Shown: positions 54,165-63,473 of the stretch, piece after piece
Layout of the letters: every line of letters starts with the position of its first letter
Numbering within the stretch: position 1 is the first letter of the stretch
NCBI GenBank assembly: GCA_964384625.1
Contig: CAYLNH010000008.1
Location: 1-64,000 of the forward strand
Direction of reading: 5' to 3'
Length of the DNA: 64,000 nucleotides
From: CAYLNH01 sp964384625
GTDB taxonomy: Bacteria; Verrucomicrobiota; Lentisphaeria; JABSQK01
Notes under the pieces: model-generated
The model's database searches: none
What the model saw: the letters and a program-made list of their open reading frames with translations, nothing else
What the model was told of the DNA's origin: nothing
Program-made: the position numbers and the translations under genes

Positions 54165-54300
54165 GCCGCCTCGTTGCCGCTGGTAGTTTACAATCATCAG
54201 GGGACGGGCTACTATATCGATCGGCAGCGACGATTCAACGATAAGGCTCAGGAGGCACCAGACTGTGGCCGGCCATGTGCTCCGCAGTTGACGGACAATC

Positions 54301-55614
54301 ATGTTCACACTGGCATTGATCGGCTACAATCTGCTGTTCCCGCTGGTCTATCTGCTGTACTTCCCGTTCTACCTGCGGAAACTGATCCGGCGCGGCAACT
54401 GGCGCCGGGGGTTTTGGGAACGGTTTGCCGTTTATGCGGCCACCAAAAAGGCCCGGTTGCGTTCGCTGCAGGGGCCGGTCTGGATCCATGCGGTCAGTGT
54501 CGGCGAAACCGTTGCCGCCCTCAGCTTCATCCGGATCTGGCAGGACCGCAATCCCAAACAGAGATTCGTGCTGTCGACCACCACCAGCACCGGCCAGCAG
54601 GTCGCCCGCAAGAAAGCGCCGGACGGCGTCGAGGTGATCTACTTCCCGATGGATTTCCTACCCTGCGTCAACCACGCCCTGACCGTGATCAACCCCTGCC
54701 AGATCGTGCTCTTCGAAGTCGAGGTCTGGCCCAACCTGATCTGCGCGGCCAGCCGCCGTAACATTCCGGTCTCCCTGGTCAATTGCCGCATGTCGGACAA
54801 CTCATCCGCCGGCTACGCCAAACACAAATGGTTTTTCGGCCGGGTCTTCGGCCGGCTCTCACGGATTGCCGTACAAACCGCGAAAGACGCCGAACGCGTC
54901 GGGGCCGTCCTCGGCAGCCGCGACCAGGTGACCGTCTGCGGCACGATGAAGTTTGATCAGGTCCCGGATCGTCAGGGCGAGGACGTCAACGAACTGCTGG
55001 ACCGCATCTTCCCCGCGGAACGCCTGGTCTTCTGCGCCGCCAGCACCCATGCCCCGGAGGAGGCCATCATGACGCGCGTGACCAAGCACCTTGCCGCGTC
55101 CCACCCGGAGTTCCGCATCATCCTTGTGCCGCGCCACCAGGAACGCACCGCCGAGATCGAGGCGATCCTGCAGGAAGAACTGATCGACTACGTCCTGCTG
55201 ACGCAGTTGCGGGATACGGTGGAGGACCCGCAGGTCCGCATGCTCGTGGTCAACACCACCGGGGAACTGATGAGCTTTCTGGCCGCCAGCGATATCGTGT
55301 TCGTCGGTAAGAGCCTCGCCGACTACGGCGGCGACGGCGGCCACAACATCATCGAACCGGCGATCTTCGGCAAACCGATCCTGCACGGCCCCGCCATGGA
55401 GAACTTCCGTGATGTGGTGAAGATCTTCCAGGAAGAGAGCTCGGCTCTGCAGGTGGCGGACGAAGCGGAGTTCCAGACGGTTCTCGAACGCCTGGTCAGC
55501 GACCCCGGCGAACGCGAAGCGATGGGCCGGGCATCGCGGCAGACCGTCGAACAACACCGCGGCGCCGTCGACAAGACCATCGGTCTGCTCTGTCAGATCC
55601 CGCGGGACAGATAG
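54301..55614 (+). CDS. waaA: 3-deoxy-D-manno-octulosonic acid transferase
   Basis: WaaA attaches KDO to lipid A on the inner face of the inner membrane. 437 residues, near the usual length. An N-terminal membrane anchor (YNLLFPLVYLLYFPFYL) is followed by the GT30 N-domain (VWIHAVSVGETVAALSFIRI, with the catalytic Glu). LVNCRMSDNSSAGY comes next, and the C-domain has ASTHAPEEAIM, LVPRHQERTAEIE and GKSLADYGGDGGHNIIEPA. It is divergent from kdsD. This shows that the organism makes KDO-containing LPS. Confidence 0.95.
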   Translation: MFTLALIGYNLLFPLVYLLYFPFYLRKLIRRGNWRRGFWERFAVYAATKKARLRSLQGPVWIHAVSVGETVAALSFIRIWQDRNPKQRFVLSTTTSTGQQVARKKAPDGVEVIYFPMDFLPCVNHALTVINPCQIVLFEVEVWPNLICAASRRNIPVSLVNCRMSDNSSAGYAKHKWFFGRVFGRLSRIAVQTAKDAERVGAVLGSRDQVTVCGTMKFDQVPDRQGEDVNELLDRIFPAERLVFCAASTHAPEEAIMTRVTKHLAASHPEFRIILVPRHQERTAEIEAILQEELIDYVLLTQLRDTVEDPQVRMLVVNTTGELMSFLAASDIVFVGKSLADYGGDGGHNIIEPAIFGKPILHGPAMENFRDVVKIFQEESSALQVADEAEFQTVLERLVSDPGEREAMGRASRQTVEQHRGAVDKTIGLLCQIPRDR

Positions 55615-55807
55615 CCGAACGACACCCGCCGCAACAACGGCAGGCGGCGATGCTTCCGTTTAAGCCCTTGGGAATTCCGGTGTCCTGGAAAGGCCCCGTT
55701 GGTTCCGAACGGGAGAATGGGTTGTCTGATTCAGCGACACCCATCCCGCGTCCCCTCACGGCGCCGGGCCGCGGGGGGCTGCAGAGGCCCCTGCGTGCCG
55801 GGTAGAG

Positions 55808-56662
55808 CTACCGTCGCCGCAATGTCTGCGGGCTGACGCCGACAGTGCGTTTGAACTGGCGAGAGAAAACGAACTGGTCGGAGTAGCCCAGGGCCGCGGC
55901 GATGTCGCCGACGCTCTGCGACGAACTCTCCAACAGAAACTGGGCATAGCGCATCCTGGCCTGGACGTGATAGGACTTCAGGCTCTGACCGGTCTCGCGC
56001 TTGAACCGGCGCCCGAGATAGTCGCGGGACAGGCCCACCTCCGCCGCCAGCTTACCCCAGTCAATGGCCTCCGCGACATTCGCGTCGAGGTATTGTTGGG
56101 CTTCGAGAATACGGGCGTCGGTTGTCTGCTCCAATGCCAGCACTTCGTCACGAAGGCGGAGCATGATCGCGTGCAGCAGGCTGCTGAGGACGTTTTCATC
56201 CGGGGTTCGGGCACTGCGGGAGTAAGCTTCGGCCAGGTGCAGGAAGTACGGTTCCAGGCGGGCGGCGTCACCGGTCTGACAGGCAATATGGAATGCCGGC
56301 ACACCCGTAGCAGCGACCGTGTTGGTCCCGTTCTCGAACTGCTGGAAGCGCGACGCCAGGATCAGCGGCGGATCGTCGGGGTCAGCTTTCATGCAGAAGG
56401 TCGTCCCGGTATAGAGGAAAATCACACTCCCCCGCCGCAGCGGAAACTCCTGCCCCTCGATCCAGTAGCAACCGGTGCCGTCGCGGACGAACAACAGGCG
56501 GAGATCGTCCACATAGTTGTCCACCTCGCCGCGGTGTCCCCAGGTGACCGGCACGCGGATATGCCAGGCCGACTGCGGCACGAAATGCCGACGCTGCGGG
56601 ACACCGCGAAGGACCTCCTCCAGCCGTTTCGCATTCGTCCTGTTGATCCCGAGAAATGACAT
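55808..56662 (-). CDS. AraC-family transcriptional regulator
   Basis: 284 residues. The N-terminal cupin-type sensing domain contains the metal- or sugar-site phrase YWIEGQEFPLRRGSVIFLY. The C-terminal AraC DNA-binding domain has both helix-turn-helices: DWGKLAAEVGLSRDYLGRRF and SVGDIAAALGYSDQFVFSRQ, then FKRTVGVSPQTLRRR. It is divergent from the sulfatase at 56800 with about 140 bp between them, so it is probably the local regulator of sulfated-sugar use. Confidence 0.9.
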   Translation of the reverse strand: MSFLGINRTNAKRLEEVLRGVPQRRHFVPQSAWHIRVPVTWGHRGEVDNYVDDLRLLFVRDGTGCYWIEGQEFPLRRGSVIFLYTGTTFCMKADPDDPPLILASRFQQFENGTNTVAATGVPAFHIACQTGDAARLEPYFLHLAEAYSRSARTPDENVLSSLLHAIMLRLRDEVLALEQTTDARILEAQQYLDANVAEAIDWGKLAAEVGLSRDYLGRRFKRETGQSLKSYHVQARMRYAQFLLESSSQSVGDIAAALGYSDQFVFSRQFKRTVGVSPQTLRRR

Positions 56663-56799
56663 GGGGGCATCCGCTTCTGCTATGGGGTGTGAGCTTGCGG
56701 CGACTATATTGTGTTCCCGGTAAATATCATAGCAACGGCGTTCGACTGCAACCGGTATCGCGTCAACATTCCATCACTCCAACACTCTGCGGCGTTCTC

Positions 56800-58215
56800 A
56801 TGAAACCCAACATCCTCTTCATCTTCACCGACGACCAGCGCTTCGACACCTTGTCCGCCCTGGGCAATACTGCAATCGCCACGCCGAACCTGGACCGGCT
56901 GGCCGGGCGCGGGACGCTGTTCACGCAGGCGCACATCATGGGCGGCACGTCCCCGGCTGTCTGCATGCCCAGCCGCGCCATGCTGATGACCGGCCGGACG
57001 TTGTTCCACCTGGAACACAACGGCCGGCGCCTCCCGGCAGAACACACCACGATGCCGGAGCAGTTCCGGCGGCACGGTTACCAGACCTGTCACGTCGGCA
57101 AATGGCATCAGGACCGCGAGTCGCATCAGCGGTCGTTCTCGACGGGCGCCAAGATCTTCGGCTTCCGCCGCAAGTGCGGCTGGTACGAAGCCTGCAACGG
57201 CCACTGGCACATCCCGGTGCACGACTTCGATCCGGATGCGACCTACGCGGCCGACGGCGGCTGCAACGACCCGCCGATCGAAGCGTACCCGGCGCCGTAT
57301 GAAACCGTAAAAGAACACGGCCGGCACTCGACGGAAGTGTTCAGTGACGCGGCCATTGAGTTCCTGCGGGAGCAATCGGGGGAGAAACCGTTCTTCCTGT
57401 ACCTGGCGCACATCGCCCCGCACGACCCCCGGCAATACCCGGCGCGCTTTCGTAAACAGTACAACGCCGACAACATCGAGCTGCCGCCGAATTTCATGCC
57501 GCGGCACCCCTTCGACAACGGCGAACTCCGTATCCGCGACGAGCTGCTCGAGGGCTTCCCGCGCCGGCCGGCCCCCATCCGCCAACACATCGCCGACTAT
57601 TTCGCGTTGATCGCGATGATCGACGAACAGGTCGGCCGCGTGCTCGACGCCCTGGACGCAAACGGCCAGGCCGACAACACGATCATTGTGTTCGCCGGCG
57701 ACAACGGCCTGGCGGTCGGCCAACATGGACTGATGGGCAAACAGAATCTCTACGACCACAGCATCCGCGTACCATTGATCCTCGCCGGCCCGGGGATTCC
57801 CGCAGGCGAACGCCGCGATGCCGGCTGCTACCTGCTCGACATCTTCCCCACCCTTTGCGATCTGACCGACACGCCGATCCCGGACAGCGTCGAAGGCAAA
57901 AGCCTGGTGCCGGTGCTGAAAGACCCCTCAGCAACGCGGCGAGATGTGCTGTACTTCGCCTACATGGGCTGCCAGCGCGCCGTGAAAGTCGGCCGGCACA
58001 AGCTGATCGAGTACGCGGTCAACGGCACGCGCACGCAACAGCTCTTCGATCTCGATGCCGACCCCAACGAGATCAACAACCTGGCCGAAGCGGCCGAACA
58101 CAAGGACCTCCTTGCGTCTCTCCGCCAGGTCCTCCGGCGCTGGCAGACGGATCTCGACGACAACAAAGAATGGGGCCGACAGTTCTGGGGGGCGAACGGC
58201 AAATCGTCCGCTTGA
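56800..58215 (+). CDS. sulfatase (formylglycine-dependent)
   Basis: 471 residues from ATG 56800; there is no clear ribosome binding site, and the upstream frame from 56656 is antisense to araC. It has the metal site MKPNILFIFTDDQRFDTLSA, the maturation motif SPAVCMPSRAMLMTGR (Cys about 55), YQTCHVGKWHQDRESH, FLYLAHIAPHDPRQYP and VFAGDNGLAVGQHGL. All key ligands appear intact. No signal peptide is visible, so it may act on intracellular sulfated sugars. The motif CMPSR differs from the CTPAR of the other sulfatase, placing them in different subfamilies. Confidence 0.93.
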   Translation: MKPNILFIFTDDQRFDTLSALGNTAIATPNLDRLAGRGTLFTQAHIMGGTSPAVCMPSRAMLMTGRTLFHLEHNGRRLPAEHTTMPEQFRRHGYQTCHVGKWHQDRESHQRSFSTGAKIFGFRRKCGWYEACNGHWHIPVHDFDPDATYAADGGCNDPPIEAYPAPYETVKEHGRHSTEVFSDAAIEFLREQSGEKPFFLYLAHIAPHDPRQYPARFRKQYNADNIELPPNFMPRHPFDNGELRIRDELLEGFPRRPAPIRQHIADYFALIAMIDEQVGRVLDALDANGQADNTIIVFAGDNGLAVGQHGLMGKQNLYDHSIRVPLILAGPGIPAGERRDAGCYLLDIFPTLCDLTDTPIPDSVEGKSLVPVLKDPSATRRDVLYFAYMGCQRAVKVGRHKLIEYAVNGTRTQQLFDLDADPNEINNLAEAAEHKDLLASLRQVLRRWQTDLDDNKEWGRQFWGANGKSSA

Positions 58216-58419
58216 TCTACGGGACTGCCGGGCTGGTACCGGTCCACACTGCTGCATGCAGTCCGGCTTCCTGCCACAGGGGTCGGCAGTCCACCACCCT
58301 GCCCGGAGTGGCCGAGTGCTTCAGTATTTCGGCAACCGGGAAATAAGGAGGCCCTGACTCGGCCCACGGGGGGCGGAAGCTGAAGAGCTGTCTTCCTCGA
58401 GCTCAATCCTCGGTCGATC

Positions 58420-59439
58420 TCACCGGGCGGCAGCGTAGGCTTCTTCGTAGGCTTCCAGCATGTCGGGAAGGAGTTCCTCGGCGTTGATGTCGTAGGGACA
58501 GCGCTCATGGCACTGGCCGCAGTGGACACAATCTTCGATCCGCAGCATTTTTTCGCGGAACTCCGGCGACAGCAGGCCGCCGGTGGGCATGCGGCCCAGA
58601 CAGTACGTGATGCGCGCGGCCATGGGAATGGGGATCTCGGCCGGACAGGGCAGGCAGTAGCCGCAGGCCCGACAGAAGTTGCCGGCGAGCTCCTCCTTGT
58701 CTTTCGCCACCAGCGCCCGGATCTCGTCGTCGTACGCCGGCGGATCGGCATCCAGCGCCAGGAACTCCTCGAGTTCCCGCAGCTTCTGGCAGCCCCAGAT
58801 CGGCACGACATTGTCGAACCGGTGCAGGAAAGTAAACGCCATCCGCGCGTTGCTCAGGATGCCGCCGCACATGGCTTTCATCGCAATCAACCCGACGTCA
58901 TGCTCTTTGCAGAGCGGGATCAGGGCCAGGTCTTCGCCGTTGGAGATGGCGCTGAGCGGGAACTGCAGGGTGTCGTACAACCCCGACTCGACAGCTTCCC
59001 GGGCGACCGCCAGACGATGGTTGGTGATGCCGATATGCCGGATCATCCCTTGTTCTTTGGCTTTGACCAGAGCGGCATAGGACGACGTCGAATCGGCGGG
59101 ATCCGGCAACTGCGCCGGGTTGTGCAGCTGCATGATGTCGACGTAGTCGGTCTTCATGTTGGTCAGACTTGTCTCGAGCTGCGCCATGATGCCGTCGTAG
59201 GTTGTCGCCCCGGACTTGGTGGCAATGACGATGTCCCGGCGCACATCAGCCAGGGCGTACCCGATTTTCTCTTCGCTGTCGGAGTAGGCGCGGGCGGTAT
59301 CGAAGAAGGTGATGCCGGCGTCATAGGCGCGGCGCAGGATCGCGGCGGCAGCGTCAAAGGAGACGCGTTGAATCGGCAACGCACCAAAACCGGTGCGGGT
59401 GATAGTTAAATTGGTCTTGCCCAGACGAAAGGTTTCCAT
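58420..59439 (-). CDS. aldo/keto reductase with C-terminal 4Fe-4S cluster domain
   Basis: 339 residues from ATG 59439 (GGAG 6 nt upstream). The AKR barrel has ITFFDTARAYSDSEEKIGYA (catalytic Asp and Tyr), a Lys in VIATKSGA and the catalytic His in IMQLHNPAQ. The last 80 residues add eight-cysteine ferredoxin-like motifs, CRACGYCLPCP and CVHCGQCHERCP. This two-module enzyme type is frequent in anaerobes and PVC bacteria. It probably reduces a sugar or aldehyde with electrons from ferredoxin-like clusters. It is convergent with the sulfatase and lies downstream of a Gfo/Idh/MocA gene on the same strand. Confidence 0.9.
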   Translation of the reverse strand: METFRLGKTNLTITRTGFGALPIQRVSFDAAAAILRRAYDAGITFFDTARAYSDSEEKIGYALADVRRDIVIATKSGATTYDGIMAQLETSLTNMKTDYVDIMQLHNPAQLPDPADSTSSYAALVKAKEQGMIRHIGITNHRLAVAREAVESGLYDTLQFPLSAISNGEDLALIPLCKEHDVGLIAMKAMCGGILSNARMAFTFLHRFDNVVPIWGCQKLRELEEFLALDADPPAYDDEIRALVAKDKEELAGNFCRACGYCLPCPAEIPIPMAARITYCLGRMPTGGLLSPEFREKMLRIEDCVHCGQCHERCPYDINAEELLPDMLEAYEEAYAAAR

Positions 59440-59729
59440 ACGGACTCCGATTGGTGGTTCACACGATTCCGGAATATACCGGATGCCGACACCCCTGTCC
59501 ATCGCCGGCCAGGACCATCCGGACGAGACACCTGTTGCCAGCCGGCCGGGAATGGCTCTGGCCTGAGACGTGCCCGGGGCGTTGGGCCGACCCTCCTTCA
59601 GCGCCAACGGCGGTGCACACAGGGCCCCTTCAGCGCGCAGAGACTCAACGAGATGCATTACATCAACGGTCCCCGGAGCCCGGACTGATTACACGAAAGA
59701 GACATCGCCTGTCCCGAATACCCCTGCAA

Positions 59730-60725
59730 TCAACCGTATTGGGGCCGGGAAGACAGCCGGATAACGGTGTCGGTTTCGGCCGCTCGATTGGCTGCGAGAG
59801 CAGCGGCCAGGCTGCGGATGGCGTCGGCGGCAGTCACCGGCATCGGGGCGCCCGCTGTCAAGGCGTCCAGAAAGGCGTCGACACAAGCAGCACTGCCGGA
59901 TTCCATGGTCTCGCCGGAGAAATCCAGGATCTCCTCAGTACCGCTTCGCGAACGGAATCGGCCGTCGGCAATCATGCCTTCACTGCCGATTGCCATGAGG
60001 CCGTCGCCGCCGAACGGCGGCGTCGATTCATAGGTGAATACGACTTCGCCGATGGCGCCGTCCTGCAACTCGAACAACGACGCGATCGTCTTGTAATGAT
60101 GAAACCCAATCGGCCCGATCCGATTGCCCAGAGCCCGCACACTCAGGACCTCCTTACCGCTGAGCCAGCGCATCAGGTCCACCTGATGAACGCCGCTGCC
60201 CGTGATGGCCGTACGCCCGGCTTCCGCGCCCGCATACCACGGCGCCCGGGCAAATTTCTTCGCCGCATTCTGCAGCCCCTGCAGACGTACGTAGATGATG
60301 TCTCCCAAAGCGCCGGCGGCAATCAACTCCCGAGCCCGGGCATAGCTCGGGCGGAACCGTCGCTCGTGGGCGATCATCAAGCGGCCGGCGGCCGCGGCAG
60401 CCGCCGCTTCAATCGCCGCAGCATCCTCCAGGTTGGTGGCAATCGGCTTGGTCAACAACACGTGCGCGCCCAACGCCAGGATCGCCTCCGCCTGTTGCCG
60501 GTGAAAGGCGTCGGGCGTGACCACACTGACGGCTTCCGGAACTTCCGCCGCCAGCATGGCGTCGAGCGCCGCGTAGCAGACCGCCGGCGTCTGCAGTTGT
60601 TCCGCGAATTCCCGGGCTCGGTCAAGGTCCACGTCACAAAGCGCGATGGAGCTGACCTCCTCCCGTCGATCATAGGTCAGGGCATGGGTTTTTCCGAGGC
60701 CGAGGCCGACAACTCCAACACGCAT
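59730..60725 (-). CDS. Gfo/Idh/MocA-family oxidoreductase
   Basis: 331 residues. The Rossmann motif MRVGVVGLGLGKTHAL opens the protein. The family signature is LLTKPIATNLEDAAAIE, where the usual EKP is TKP. ITGSGVHQVDLMRWLSG carries the Asp/His pair. It likely oxidises a sugar or inositol-type substrate. An operator-like inverted repeat TTCAAC-TTG-GTTGAA lies 21 bp upstream of the start. A 290-bp gap with no seen gene separates it from the aldo/keto reductase downstream. Confidence 0.88.
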   Translation of the reverse strand: MRVGVVGLGLGKTHALTYDRREEVSSIALCDVDLDRAREFAEQLQTPAVCYAALDAMLAAEVPEAVSVVTPDAFHRQQAEAILALGAHVLLTKPIATNLEDAAAIEAAAAAAAGRLMIAHERRFRPSYARARELIAAGALGDIIYVRLQGLQNAAKKFARAPWYAGAEAGRTAITGSGVHQVDLMRWLSGKEVLSVRALGNRIGPIGFHHYKTIASLFELQDGAIGEVVFTYESTPPFGGDGLMAIGSEGMIADGRFRSRSGTEEILDFSGETMESGSAACVDAFLDALTAGAPMPVTAADAIRSLAAALAANRAAETDTVIRLSSRPQYG

Positions 60726-60745
60726 TCCGGTCCCTTTCGTCTTGG

Positions 60746-60760
60746 TTCAACTTGGTTGAA
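60746..60760. promoter_or_regulatory. inverted repeat TTCAAC-TTG-GTTGAA upstream of oxidoreductase gene
   Basis: Exact 6-bp arms with a 3-bp centre, just upstream of the Gfo/Idh/MocA start, in the size range of LacI/GntR-type operators. No regulator gene is adjacent. Confidence 0.4.
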
Positions 60761-60829
60761 TTTAGTGCAACACGGTTTTCCGGTCAAGCCCGAGTGTCGC
60801 GAAACGGCGGACTGGACGCCGGAGAACAG

Positions 60830-62686
60830 TCAGGGCGCGGCGGTTTCGAGTTTTTTGAGGTTGCGGCGGGCGAGAGTATTGGCGGGGTCGAGCTGGAGGA
60901 TACGCTTGAGTTGTTGCCTGGCCTTGTCGATGTTGCCCTGTTGGGCGTGAGCGGCGGCCATGGTGTTCAGCAGTTTGATCGACGTCGGGTGTCTGTTGAT
61001 TGCCGTAGTGAGGATCGGGACGGCTTCGGCGGCGCGATACTGCTCGACCAGCATGCCGCCGAGATCGGCCGCGGCTTCGGCGTGTCCGGGGGACAGTTCG
61101 AGCACCTCCAGCAGGATTGCTTCCGCCTTGACCGTGTTGCCGGCCTGGGTCTGCACATGCGCCGCCAGGACACGGGCTTTCAGGTTCATCGGTTCTTTCC
61201 GGATGAGTTCTTCCAGCGTCTTCGCGGCCGCGGTATACTGCCCGGCCCCCAGATGGCCGACGGCCTGATTGTAGAGCGAACGGTTGTTGCGGCCGCCGGT
61301 CTCGCCGCCCTTGGCAAAGTGTCTGGCGGCTTCCTCTTCCCGACCGTGCTCGGCATACCAGATACCGAGATTGTTATGCGCCACGAAGTTGCGGTCGTTG
61401 AGCCGGATTGCGTGCTTCCAGAGAGTTTCGCTGTTCTGCCAGGTACGGGCCTGTCGATACGCCAGGGCCGCCCAGACCAGAACGGGAACTGTTGAAATCG
61501 CAATCAGTGACTGCAACTTCCATTTCTTATGCTGCCAGACGCTGGCCAAACCAACGGCAACAGCGAGGAAGATCCCGATGTGCGGAACATAGTTGTAACG
61601 ATCCGCGGTCAAGTGGCCGCTGAACGGGACGAAGCCGCACACCGGAGTCAGCATACCGACAAACCAGAACCAGCCGACGGCGATCCAGGGGCGCTTGCCG
61701 AGCTGGGCAATCGCGAGGATACTGAGAACCAGCAACGCGGCGGCGCCTCCCAGCACGACGGGCAGCGGCCAGGACCGGCCGAGGGTCGTCGGGTGCGGGT
61801 AGAAGCAGGTGAGGCGCAACGGGGCGAGGGTCCGCCAGAGCGCCGTGCCGTAACCGTAGAACGCGCCCTCGAAGGAGATCCGGTCGCCGTCCGGCGGCAC
61901 GGCGCCGGCAAGCACCTGGACGCGGTAGGTGACAATCGCGATGATGACGCTGAGTCCCGCCAGGGGGAGCTTCTCAAGGATCCGCGGGCGCAGCCGCTGC
62001 CAGCGCTCCGGCCAGCTCTGTTCGGCCCAGCTGCTCAGCGGCCAGATGTCCAGCAGCAGCAGGACGCCGGGCAGCGGCAGCAGGGTCGGCTTGGCCGTCA
62101 GTCCGAGAAAGAAAAGCAGGGCGACCACCAGGTAGCGGGGCAGCGACCGCTTCTCGGTATAGCGGATATAGGCCCACAGCGTGAACATCAGGATGAAGGC
62201 GCTGAGGACGTCCTTGCGCGAGACGATCCAGGCCACGGGCTCAACATGTTGGGGATGCACCGCGAAAGCGGCGGCGCCGAAGGCGCTGACCCAGGTGACC
62301 AGCGGCGGCTTGAGCCCGGCGGCTTGCCGCAACAGACGACGGAGGACAACGAAGAGCAGCACCGTGGCGGCCATATGCAGCAGCAGGCTGACCGCGTGCA
62401 TCGGCTTCGGGTTGAGTCCGAACAACTCGATGTCGAGCATGTGCGACAGATAAGTCAGCGGATGCCAGAGGCCCTTGATGCCGCCGCGAATGCTGTTGCT
62501 GATCCCGGGTCCGGTCAGCCCGTGTTTCACCGCGGGGTGTTCGAAGACGAAGACGTTGTCGTCGTAGTTGACCCTGTCAAAATTCCAAACGCCCCAGAAG
62601 ACGACCAGGTTCAGCAGGCAGAGTCCGCCGGCAATGATCCAGGGGGTGTAATCCCGTGTGACTGTATTGTCTGCGGCAGCGGTCAT
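60830..62686 (-). CDS. polytopic membrane protein with C-terminal TPR repeats (TMTC/GT39-like)
   Basis: 618 residues from ATG 62686, with AAGGGG 7 nt upstream; in-frame ATGs at 62713 and 62830 lack a ribosome binding site. About nine to eleven membrane segments fill residues 12-400. VNYDDNVFVFEHPAV and GLWHPLTYLSHMLDIELFGLNPKPMHAVSL form the first periplasmic loop typical of TMTC/DUF1736-type O-mannosyl or related glycosyltransferases. The last 200 residues are TPRs (NNLGIWYAEHGREEEAARHF, AADLGGMLVEQYRAAEA, AAAHAQQGNIDKARQQLKRI). A role in protein glycosylation is possible but not shown. Confidence 0.8.
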   Translation of the reverse strand: MTAAADNTVTRDYTPWIIAGGLCLLNLVVFWGVWNFDRVNYDDNVFVFEHPAVKHGLTGPGISNSIRGGIKGLWHPLTYLSHMLDIELFGLNPKPMHAVSLLLHMAATVLLFVVLRRLLRQAAGLKPPLVTWVSAFGAAAFAVHPQHVEPVAWIVSRKDVLSAFILMFTLWAYIRYTEKRSLPRYLVVALLFFLGLTAKPTLLPLPGVLLLLDIWPLSSWAEQSWPERWQRLRPRILEKLPLAGLSVIIAIVTYRVQVLAGAVPPDGDRISFEGAFYGYGTALWRTLAPLRLTCFYPHPTTLGRSWPLPVVLGGAAALLVLSILAIAQLGKRPWIAVGWFWFVGMLTPVCGFVPFSGHLTADRYNYVPHIGIFLAVAVGLASVWQHKKWKLQSLIAISTVPVLVWAALAYRQARTWQNSETLWKHAIRLNDRNFVAHNNLGIWYAEHGREEEAARHFAKGGETGGRNNRSLYNQAVGHLGAGQYTAAAKTLEELIRKEPMNLKARVLAAHVQTQAGNTVKAEAILLEVLELSPGHAEAAADLGGMLVEQYRAAEAVPILTTAINRHPTSIKLLNTMAAAHAQQGNIDKARQQLKRILQLDPANTLARRNLKKLETAAP

Positions 62687-62847
62687 GGCAACCCCTTGTT
62701 CTGCGGACAGCATGCTAGCTGTCCGGCCGGTCGGTGTCAAGACACGTTGTCGGGTCTGTACAATGCGTCCGTGACGGGGGGCGGCGTCGGTCGGCGTTCC
62801 GGCGCCGGCCAGCATGGCAACCAGCCGCACAGGCGATATGTTGCCGT

Positions 62848-63264
62848 ATGCGAATTCCGGTGCTGACAGTCCTGCTCCTGCTGTTGTGCGGCTGCACGTC
62901 GACCACGTCGGTGTTCATGCTGGACTGTGCCCTGGACGACCACATGGGGGATGCCGGCCTGAAGCTTGTGTACCGCGGCACGGAAGACTACTTCCACTAC
63001 CTCGATCTGCACTACAACGGGAAACGCAAGAAATACCGGGTGTCGCAGTTCGCGCTGGACGTGCGCCGGCCGTTTCCGCTCGATTCCGACCGTCGCGACA
63101 TCTACTGGATCACACTGGAAGCCTACGGCGCCGACCGCATCGAAATCATGGAAGATCAACGGTGGGTGCTGACGCCGGTACAGGGGGATGCCGGCGAACT
63201 ATATAAGCTGGAATTGGCGCCCAAAGATAAAAAGAGGCATCCGGAAAGCCGGAATCGGCCGTGA
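62848..63264 (+). CDS. small lipoprotein of unknown function
   Basis: 138 residues from ATG 62848. A lipoprotein signal MRIPVLTVLLLLLCGC ends in the lipobox Cys. The mature part is beta-rich with many charged residues (KLVYRGTEDYFHYLDLHYNG, LDSDRRDIYWITLEAYGADR) and a Lys-rich tail. No family is recognised. It is divergent from the TPR membrane protein and 209 bp ahead of the metF-like gene. Confidence 0.65.
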   Translation: MRIPVLTVLLLLLCGCTSTTSVFMLDCALDDHMGDAGLKLVYRGTEDYFHYLDLHYNGKRKKYRVSQFALDVRRPFPLDSDRRDIYWITLEAYGADRIEIMEDQRWVLTPVQGDAGELYKLELAPKDKKRHPESRNRP

Positions 63265-63473
63265 TTTCGGGACAAACAGATTATGTACTTTCTCTGTTTT
63301 TGAGCCTTGACGGTGCCCGAGATTTGACTCTAGGTTACCTATAGACAGACAGACTGCCTGACCGGGCCCGGGGGTTTGGTGCCCGGCGCAAAACGGCCGC
63401 AGCAAGCTCCTCCCGGTTGACAATTGAATACTGGGCGCAGTACACCTCGAGGCGAGGAAAGGAGCGCAGCCGC
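63265..63473. other. upstream region of metF-like gene
   Basis: No gene is seen. A consensus -35 TTGACA lies at 63418-63423 but lacks a convincing -10. I looked for SAM-, SAH-, cobalamin- and folate-type riboswitch landmarks and found none that I could support. Confidence 0.4.

Noticed and set aside
63265..63473. Possible riboswitch before the metF-like gene
   Set aside because: An AGGAGCGCAGC string near the start recalls SAH elements, but the rest of the conserved core and pseudoknot is absent; the string is simply the ribosome binding site region.
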